Shown here piece by piece: positions 15,043-20,141 of a stretch of 20,141 nucleotides of DNA. Below the pieces are notes generated by a model. The model saw only the letters and a program-made list of their open reading frames with translations, was not told the DNA's origin and did not search any database. The first letter of the stretch is position 1; every line of letters starts with the position of its first letter. A program made the translations under genes and the position numbers. Location: positions 1 through 20,141 of the forward strand of contig DATNNZ010000463.1 of assembly GCA_035601575.1 (NCBI GenBank), written 5' to 3'. Origin of the DNA: DASTDH01 sp035601575 (GTDB taxonomy: Bacteria > Verrucomicrobiota > Verrucomicrobiia > Chthoniobacterales > JAFAMB01).

Positions 15043-15133
15043 TCCCTCAGCTACGACTAAGTTCACCAGCCAGCAGCCTGTCGGACTTCGAGGGCAACCG
15101 AAAGAACAATTTGCGGTTTTGTAGGTGCAAGCG

Positions 15134-16261
15134 CTAGCGCGCAAATCCCCAGTGGCTGGTAAACGGCCAATATATGAAAAGGCCTTTTCCCACCACATTC
15201 CTTTCGGGCACAAAACCCCAGTATCGACTGTCCAAACTATTGGCACTGTTATCCCCCAGTGCAAAATAGGTGTGCGGTTCGACCCTGACGCTCGCTCCAG
15301 GATCACCTAAATAGATCATGCTGTTAGTGCCCGAATGATCATTAGTGTACCCGGTGTACCCATTCTGCCTCGACTCTACTCGTTTAAAGGCGAACCGACG
15401 GGCCGGCTTCCCGTTAATAAACAGGTGTGGCTCCTTGATCTGGAGGATGTCACGCGGCAGCCCGGCCAAGCGCTTAATATAATGTTGGCTCGATCCGTCC
15501 GGCGCCTGCGGGATTCCTATGATTTGATTGGTCTTGAAGACGAAGATATCTCCCCGCTTCGGTTGGGAAAAATTGTAGGAAACTTTATCAACAAACACTT
15601 GATCGCCCAGATCTGCGTACGCCCGAACAATCGGCTCTCCCCGCCGAAAAGTAGCACCTGGATAAACCTCGAGCTGACGCTCCAGCACTTCGGGTGAGAT
15701 TCCGACCACATAATTATGGACAGCCGAACCGGGAGATTGAGTCGTTACTAAAGAGCCGTCCCAAAAGTATTTTACTTTGTATGGCTGGATCGAACTCACG
15801 GTCTCGCTCTCTTCCGAAGCGGTAACGTCTTCGTAAGACCGGCCCAAGGTTAGAAACTGAAACGCCCGCACCAGTAGATTCGGAGGCGGCGTATCGATTC
15901 TTTTCGCAATGATTCCATTCAAAGTCGGCTGCATTGACCCGGTCGGAATTTTGAACGGTTGGAGATAGTAAGTGCGCAGTCCAATCGCAATTGCGACCAC
16001 CACCAGGATCAGCTCCACATAATCTCGAATGGCCGTGTTCGAGTTGGGAGGGTCCAATCGATGCAACGATGTTTCCAGTGTTTTCGCCGCTGGCTCAACG
16101 TCCGCTTTCGAGCGCCCCTTCAAGGCCGCTTTGAGCTGAGCCAAATCGGATTGCACGGTCTCCATGAGTTCCGACGGCGCAATATCTTTTCGATAGTTGA
16201 TCAGTCTTTCTGCCGCCTTAGCCAGCGCGCGACCCTGGGTGATATGTTGCGGAGTAACCAC
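15134..16261 (-). CDS. lepB: Signal peptidase I with long cytoplasmic N-terminal extension
   Basis: Membrane serine protease that removes signal peptides after Sec or Tat export. The 375-residue protein starts with about 80 mostly helical, charged residues, then one membrane span (YVELILVVVAIAIGLRTYYL, 81-100). Box B follows: FKIPTGSMQPTL, with catalytic Ser109. The catalytic Lys is Lys263 in YIKRLAGLPRD, and box E is GDNSANSLDSRYWGFVP. An insertion of about 100 residues (roughly 120-225) between Ser and Lys boxes makes it longer than minimal forms. The start is GTG at 16261, four bases after the lepA stop, without a Shine-Dalgarno, so translation is probably coupled to lepA. The next candidate (ATG, residue 33) would shorten only the cytoplasmic extension. 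The lepA-lepB order is a widespread arrangement. Confidence 0.92.
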   Translation of the reverse strand: MVTPQHITQGRALAKAAERLINYRKDIAPSELMETVQSDLAQLKAALKGRSKADVEPAAKTLETSLHRLDPPNSNTAIRDYVELILVVVAIAIGLRTYYLQPFKIPTGSMQPTLNGIIAKRIDTPPPNLLVRAFQFLTLGRSYEDVTASEESETVSSIQPYKVKYFWDGSLVTTQSPGSAVHNYVVGISPEVLERQLEVYPGATFRRGEPIVRAYADLGDQVFVDKVSYNFSQPKRGDIFVFKTNQIIGIPQAPDGSSQHYIKRLAGLPRDILQIKEPHLFINGKPARRFAFKRVESRQNGYTGYTNDHSGTNSMIYLGDPGASVRVEPHTYFALGDNSANSLDSRYWGFVPERNVVGKGLFIYWPFTSHWGFAR

Positions 16262-16265
16262 GATG

Positions 16266-18062
16266 TCAGTTGGTCTTGAGCACTTCGATAAAAGCTTCTT
16301 GCGGAATATTCACCTTGCCGATCGCTTTCATCCGCTTTTTCCCTTCCTTCTGCTTCTCCAGCAACTTTCGTTTTCGAGTGATATCTCCACCGTAGCATTT
16401 CGCGGTCACATTCTTTCGGAGTGCCGACACGTTCTCACGAGCGACAATTTTCCCGCCGATCGCCGCCTGAATGGCGACTTGGAATAGCTGCGAGGGAATG
16501 ACCTCCTTTAGTTTCGCGGCCAGCAATCGTCCACGCGCTTCCGCTTTGTCCCGATGGACAATACTGGAGAAGGCGTCCACTGGTTCTCCGTTCACCAGCA
16601 TATCCAGCTTCACTAAATCGGCGGACCAATAACCGGCGTATTCATAATCCATCGAGCCATAGCCGTGAGTGAGCGATTTAATCTTATCGTTGAAATCGAC
16701 GAGTATTTCGTTCAACGGTACGGTCGCGGTCAACATTACCCGCCGGGTATCCAACGATTCGGTATGCTCGACTTCACCGCGCTTTTCCAAAATCAATTGC
16801 ATCATATCGCCGATATTTTCATTTGGGCACATGACGAAACATTTTACGACCGGCTCGCGAACCTCATCGATGACGCTCGGATCAGGTAAGTGAGCCGGAT
16901 TATCGACCTCGAGTTTTTCGCCGTTTGTCTTAATCACCTCGTACACGACGCTCGGGTAGGTCGCGATGATATCCATATCGAACTCCCGTCGCAGCCGCTC
17001 TTGCACGATCTCCATGTGCAATAAGCCAAGAAACCCGCAACGAAAACCATAACCGAGCGCGATCGAATTCTCCGCCTGGTAAACGAAAGCCGAATCGTTG
17101 ATCTGGAGTTTGCCCATCGCCGTCTTGAGATGCTCAAAGTCAGCAGTGTTAATCGGATAGATCCCACTGAAAACCATTGGATGAATTTCCTGGAAACCAG
17201 GCAATGGCTCCCGGGCTGGATTCCGTTGCTCGGTTAAGGTGTCGCCAATCTTAATTTCGGCACTCGATTTAATGTTGGCAATGAAATAGCCGACGTCGCC
17301 CACTTTCAGCTCGTTTTGGGCCAGAGGCTTTGGCGTAAAGATCCCGACCTCTTTAATTTCGTAGCTCTTCGAGGTGCTCATCAGCTTGACCGACTGACCG
17401 GCAACAATATTGCCCGAAAACACCCGCGTATAGGCGACAACCCCCCGATAAATGTCGAACAGCGAATCGAATACCAGCGCCCGTAACTTCTCATCCTCCA
17501 ATGTATGCGGAGGCGGAATCCGGTGGACAATCCCTTCGAGTATTTCGTCGATTCCGATCCCGGTTTTTGCGCTCGCCAAAATGGCTTCATCGGCGGGAAT
17601 CGCGAGAATGTCCTCGAGCTGCTTCTTTACGGTTGCGACATCCGCGTTCGGCAGATCGATCTTGTTAATGACCGGAACGATCATTAATCCTTGCTTTAGC
17701 GCGAGATGAACATTGGCCACAGTCTGCGCTTCCACCCCCTGCGCCGCATCCACCACCAGGATTGCGCCTTCGCAGGCGGCCAGACTCCGGGAAACCTCGT
17801 ACGAGAAATCCACATGACCGGGTGTGTCCAAAAGATTCAATCGATAGCTCTCCCCATCTTTAGCCTGATATTGCATCGTCACGGGATGGGCCTTGATGGT
17901 GATTCCGCGTTCACGTTCGAGATCCATCGAATCGAGCAACTGATCCTGCTTGTCCCGTTCTTCGATCGCGCCGGTGGACTCCAATAAACGATCAGAGAGA
18001 GTAGTCTTCCCGTGATCGATATGAGCAATGATACAGAAATTGCGGGTGAAACGCCTGGGCAT
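16266..18062 (-). CDS. lepA: Elongation factor 4 (LepA), ribosome back-translocase GTPase
   Basis: Ribosome-associated GTPase of 598 residues, the normal family length. G1 AHIDHGKTT (13-21), G2 in RERGITIKAHPV, G3 DTPGHVDFSYEVSRSL, G4 NKIDLPNAD and G5 SAKTGIGIDEIL are all intact. The EF-G-like domains and the LepA-specific C-terminal domain (ARGRLLAAKLKEVIPSQLF, IQAAIGGKIVARENVSALRK, GGDITRKRKLLEKQKEGKKR, MKAIGKVNIPQEAFI) are also complete. It starts with ATG at 18062 and heads the minus-strand run lepA-lepB-membrane protein-ABC-hpnD, so its promoter in the 142-base gap to nuoB may drive several of these genes. It is divergent from nuoB. Confidence 0.97.
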   Translation of the reverse strand: MPRRFTRNFCIIAHIDHGKTTLSDRLLESTGAIEERDKQDQLLDSMDLERERGITIKAHPVTMQYQAKDGESYRLNLLDTPGHVDFSYEVSRSLAACEGAILVVDAAQGVEAQTVANVHLALKQGLMIVPVINKIDLPNADVATVKKQLEDILAIPADEAILASAKTGIGIDEILEGIVHRIPPPHTLEDEKLRALVFDSLFDIYRGVVAYTRVFSGNIVAGQSVKLMSTSKSYEIKEVGIFTPKPLAQNELKVGDVGYFIANIKSSAEIKIGDTLTEQRNPAREPLPGFQEIHPMVFSGIYPINTADFEHLKTAMGKLQINDSAFVYQAENSIALGYGFRCGFLGLLHMEIVQERLRREFDMDIIATYPSVVYEVIKTNGEKLEVDNPAHLPDPSVIDEVREPVVKCFVMCPNENIGDMMQLILEKRGEVEHTESLDTRRVMLTATVPLNEILVDFNDKIKSLTHGYGSMDYEYAGYWSADLVKLDMLVNGEPVDAFSSIVHRDKAEARGRLLAAKLKEVIPSQLFQVAIQAAIGGKIVARENVSALRKNVTAKCYGGDITRKRKLLEKQKEGKKRMKAIGKVNIPQEAFIEVLKTN

Positions 18063-18204
18063 CCGAGAGCCGCACTATTCTTCAGCCCAGAACATGCGTC
18101 AACGGCTCAAACGTCGGGAGCAGCGAAGCTGCGATTCAAGAAAGCCTAGGGACTTTGTGAAATATTTCACTTGCTCCTGGGATCGCTCATCATAAGCTTT
18201 CCTT
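18063..18204. promoter_or_regulatory. Divergent lepA / nuoB promoter region with a 14-base palindrome
   Basis: The 142 bases carry promoters for both directions. GTGAAATATTTCAC at 18157-18170 is a perfect 14-base palindrome, centred about 41 bases before the nuoB ATG, a candidate operator for a dimeric regulator. GCAGC-GAA-GCTGC at 18120-18132 is a small hairpin. No confident -35/-10 pair was identified. Confidence 0.5.
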
Positions 18205-18729
18205 ATGGCCACGATCGCTCCGGCAGCGTACGACTCAAAAGTGGAAGGCAATGTCATCTTTTCACGGCTGGATGCCTGCATCAATTGGATGCGAAAAAAT
18301 TCGCTCTGGCCAATGCCAATGGGTCTCGCCTGTTGCGCAATCGAGCTGATGGCAGCCGGCGCATCCCGATTCGACATTGCTCGATTCGGCGCTGAAGTCA
18401 TGCGCTTTTCCCCGCGCCAATCCGACGTAATGATTGTTGCCGGCACAGTAACGTACAAAATGGCTCTGGCGGTAAAGCGTATTTATGACCAAATGCCGGA
18501 ACCAAAGTGGGTAATCGCAATGGGAGCTTGTGCTTCTTCCGGTGGAATGTATCGCAGCTATGCCGTCCTCCAAGGCATCGACCATCTCCTTCCGGTCGAT
18601 GTCTACGTCAGCGGTTGTCCCCCGCGCCCGGAAGCATTGTTAGAGGGCCTGATGAAACTGCAGCACAAGATCATGCACGAGCATGCCATCGAGGACCAAA
18701 AACGTGCATTGTTTGAGGCGGTTTCATGA
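18205..18729 (+). CDS. nuoB: NADH-quinone oxidoreductase subunit B
   Basis: Subunit of the peripheral arm of complex I that carries the terminal iron-sulfur cluster N2 next to the quinone site. The 174-residue length is typical. All four cluster ligands are present: the adjacent pair Cys43-Cys44 (GLACCAIELMA), Cys109 (MGACASSGGMY) and Cys138 (VSGCPPRPEALL). RFSPRQSDVMIVAGTVTYKMA is also canonical. The start is ATG at 18205; no Shine-Dalgarno is evident. Its last codons overlap the nuoC start as ATGA. NuoA, which normally precedes nuoB, is not upstream (the next gene is divergent lepA), so nuoBC appears to be a small separate unit. Confidence 0.96.
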   Translation: MATIAPAAYDSKVEGNVIFSRLDACINWMRKNSLWPMPMGLACCAIELMAAGASRFDIARFGAEVMRFSPRQSDVMIVAGTVTYKMALAVKRIYDQMPEPKWVIAMGACASSGGMYRSYAVLQGIDHLLPVDVYVSGCPPRPEALLEGLMKLQHKIMHEHAIEDQKRALFEAVS

Positions 18730-19292
18730 CCACAGCGCAACTCGCGGGAAAAATCCAAGAGCGTTTTCCGAATCTGCCGCAAACGGAATTCCGTGACGAG
18801 ATCTCGTTGCAAGTGCCGCTCGAGAAAATCGAATCGGTATGCCGCACTTGCCGCGACGAAATCGGCTTTAACGTTCTGGTCGATATCAGCAGCGTGGACC
18901 ATTTCGGCGAAGAACCACGGTTTGAGGTCGTTTACGAGCTCTATTCGCTCGAACAAAATATTCATCTCCGCCTGAAAACAAAAGTTTCTGAAGACACCCT
19001 GGAGGTGCCGACGCTATCGCACGTATGGGAAGGTGCGAATTGGCACGAACGCGAGGTATTCGACATGATGGGAATCCGATTCACCAATCATCCGGATCTC
19101 AGACGAATCCTGATGTGGGACGGTTATCCCTATTTTCCCTTGCGAAAGGATTTTCCATTGGAAGGTAAACCCAGCGAAATGCCGGACGTCGCCTTCAGTG
19201 ACGTCGCTCCACTTGCTGGCGGCCCATTCGTGACTGCGCCGACTACCACCGGCACCAAGGATCGCGAACCACGCGCGCACCCCCCGGACTAG
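18726..19292 (+). CDS. nuoC: NADH-quinone oxidoreductase subunit C
   Basis: The 30-kDa-type structural subunit of the complex I peripheral arm, 188 residues. The signature region WEGANWHEREVFDMMGIRF followed by HPDLRRILMWDGYPYFPLRKDFPL is fully conserved; the N-terminal alpha/beta part (RDEIGFNVLVDISSVDHFGE, YELYSLEQNIHLRLK) is also recognisable. It is not fused to nuoD. The C-terminus is an extended, low-complexity tail (APLAGGPFVTAPTTTGTKDR) of unknown role. The start overlaps nuoB by ATGA, implying coupled translation. NuoD does not follow; instead the gene ends at a large hairpin and a convergent gene. Confidence 0.95.
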   Translation: MTTAQLAGKIQERFPNLPQTEFRDEISLQVPLEKIESVCRTCRDEIGFNVLVDISSVDHFGEEPRFEVVYELYSLEQNIHLRLKTKVSEDTLEVPTLSHVWEGANWHEREVFDMMGIRFTNHPDLRRILMWDGYPYFPLRKDFPLEGKPSEMPDVAFSDVAPLAGGPFVTAPTTTGTKDREPRAHPPD

Positions 19293-19296
19293 GGAA

Positions 19297-19373
19297 GAGC
19301 GCCGAAGGCGCGCCCTCAGGATAGCGTGGGCGGGCTTTGCCCAGGCTATCCTGAGGCCGCGCCTTCGGCGCTC
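19297..19373. terminator. 77-base near-perfect hairpin between nuoC and the DUF302 gene
   Basis: Bases 19297-19373 fold on themselves with a stem of about 35 pairs and only two mismatches (19313/19357 and 19326/19344, plus wobbles near the loop). The outer part is GAGCGCCGAAGGCGCG against its complement, itself a small palindrome (GCGCC-GAA-GGCGC). It sits between two convergent genes. The 7-base pair CTAGGGA (19289-19295) / TCCCTAG (19404-19410) flanks it and contains both TAG stop codons. There is no T-run. It may act as a bidirectional transcription barrier, or be a REP/MITE-like mobile repeat. Confidence 0.75.
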
Positions 19374-19406
19374 CATTCTATAAATTCCGTATTCTGGCGC
19401 CTGTCC

Positions 19407-19784
19407 CTAGCCCGCAGCCGCTTCCAGCAGCTTAACGACGGCTTCAAACGGTATCGTCGCCAGACCATGGCGCTCAGCCAAATATTCCGGACTGTTAAAG
19501 CAAAGCCAAACATCCCCGGTGGTATCTTCGTAGATGAGCGCTTTCAACGGGAGATCCAACGCGAGCGACGGGTAGGTGTCCATGAGCGGCGTACCGGTTT
19601 TGGGATCCCCAAAGATGATCAGTTCGGTTGGCCGCAGCGTGAGTCCGACGTGCTCCGCTTCTGCCCGCTGATCAATTCGGGCGAAAATTTTGATGCCTTT
19701 GTCGTTCAATAGATCGACCAAGCGAGCGGCAGTATTCGCTACGGACTGTTTGCTTTTGATTCGCGAAACACCTCGAGCCGGCAT
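19407..19784 (-). CDS. DUF302 domain protein
   Basis: Protein of 125 residues matching the DUF302 family over nearly its whole length: SVANTAARLVDLLNDKGIKI, FARIDQRAEAEHVGLTLRPT, LIIFGDPKTGTPLM, LALDLPLKALIYEDTTGDVW and CFNSPEYLAERHGL. Family members are small, usually cytoplasmic or lipid-anchored proteins of unknown biochemical role. Here no signal peptide is present with the chosen start. ATG at 19784 is preferred because GGAAG lies a few bases upstream and it gives the family's usual length; a longer reading to 19976 adds residues without family similarity and overlaps the divergent gene. The stop is embedded in the flank of the large hairpin shared with nuoC. Confidence 0.88.
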   Translation of the reverse strand: MPARGVSRIKSKQSVANTAARLVDLLNDKGIKIFARIDQRAEAEHVGLTLRPTELIIFGDPKTGTPLMDTYPSLALDLPLKALIYEDTTGDVWLCFNSPEYLAERHGLATIPFEAVVKLLEAAAG

Positions 19785-19955
19785 AAAACTTCTTCCAAAA
19801 ACGGCACACTTTTTTGACTGCGGTTGCACGATCCCTTCAGGTCGACAAATTAGCAACGCTTTCTTTATTACAGCCGCACTCACGGATGAATGCTTCCTTC
19901 GCAGATCGTTGAATGTCGGTCCGGCGACCCGCAGGATCACAACCAATTCACAACC
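19785..19955. promoter_or_regulatory. Divergent intergenic region DUF302 gene / sedolisin gene
   Basis: The 171 bases separate two divergent starts and should contain both promoters. A T-run (about 19810-19815) is present; no repeat, palindrome or clear promoter hexamers were identified. Confidence 0.4.
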
Positions 19956-20141
19956 ATGCCCCAAAACGAACCTCACTCTTTACCATTACCCGGTTCTGAA
20001 CGAAACCTCCCGCCAGACGCTCAGCTCGTCGGCCCTTGCTCGCCGAGTGCATTAATTACTGTGACATTGTATTTGCGGGCACAAAACCAGGAAGAGCTGC
20101 AGCAGCGACTTCAGCAACTCCCGCAATCGCATTCATACCTG
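19956..20141 (+). CDS. Sedolisin/kumamolisin-type (S53) protease precursor, N-terminal pro-domain (partial, runs off window)
   Basis: Only the first 62 codons lie in the window. They read MPQNEPHSLPLPGSERNLPP, then DAQLVGPCSPSALITVTLYL and RAQNQEELQQRLQQLPQSHSYL. The order LPGSER, then a proline/alanine stretch, VGPxxP, a hydrophobic strand ITVTLYLR and a SYL motif is the usual beginning of the pro-kumamolisin activation domain of S53 serine-carboxyl proteases. These are made as proenzymes and act outside the cell, often at low pH. The catalytic domain would follow beyond the window end, so catalytic residues cannot be checked. ATG at 19956 has no obvious Shine-Dalgarno. It is divergent from the DUF302 gene. 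Confidence 0.72.
   Translation, partial: MPQNEPHSLPLPGSERNLPPDAQLVGPCSPSALITVTLYLRAQNQEELQQRLQQLPQSHSYL

Noticed and set aside
15131..15140. Palindrome GCGCTAGCGC at the lepB stop
   Set aside because: Only ten bases, with no T-run or flanking symmetry; expected occasionally by chance.
15043..15306. N-terminal extension of the membrane protein to 15306
   Set aside because: It would overlap lepB by more than 170 bases and reads as non-membrane, repeat-free antisense-like sequence.

Overview
The window looks like a chromosomal segment of a free-living Gram-negative bacterium, most likely a soil Verrucomicrobiota of the Chthoniobacterales/Udaeobacter type. That placement is inference from gene content: a Trm112-like domain of the type seen in this phylum, a fused SpmA-SpmB protein, an HpnD-type squalene synthase, a DUF4412 protein and frequent starts without a clear Shine-Dalgarno. 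GC content looks moderate by eye. No rRNA, tRNA, transposase, phage gene or CRISPR array was seen, and no gene-free stretch exceeds about 265 bases.

Layout. 1-2740 (+): an M1 aminopeptidase disrupted by an internal deletion, a secreted DUF4412 protein and a Maf nucleotide pyrophosphatase. 2899-4161 (-): an exported protein of eleven TPR repeats, divergent from a BON-domain lipoprotein (4296-4805, +). 4948-10076 (-): a Trm112-PPK2 fusion, a MoeB-rhodanese sulfur-transfer protein, and a gnd-zwf pair for the oxidative pentose phosphate route. 10246-11601 (+): SpmA-SpmB fusion. 11852-18062 (-): a run read lepA, lepB, an unknown membrane protein, a degenerate LolD-like ABC ATPase, hpnD and a small secreted protein. 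lepA/lepB are 4 bases apart and the ABC gene overlaps hpnD by ATGA. 18205-19292 (+): nuoB and nuoC overlapping by ATGA, without nuoA before or nuoD after. 19407-19784 (-): DUF302 protein. 19956-end (+): start of a sedolisin (S53) protease precursor.

The most unusual signal is between the genes. Four intergenic spaces (2730-2871, 5956-6099, 7341-7565, 13798-13860) are framed by a short array of 7-base units, with the same unit inverted at the other side. The heptamer differs from locus to locus (ATGACAR, ATAGCCR, GGAGTCA-like, ATAGCAA/ATAGCCR), but the two arms of one locus match each other. This looks like conservation of architecture and pairing rather than of sequence. Two arrays supply the stop codon of the neighbouring gene (maf, zwf), and one forms a 33-bp inverted repeat ending at the start codon of the Trm112-PPK2 gene. 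Two further spaces carry other inverted-repeat elements: an imperfect 30-bp pair at 11638-11776, and a 77-base near-perfect hairpin between nuoC and the DUF302 gene.

Other points of interest are a LolD-like ABC ATPase that has lost its nucleotide-handling motifs yet is kept in frame in an operon, and the in-frame Trm112-PPK2 fusion.
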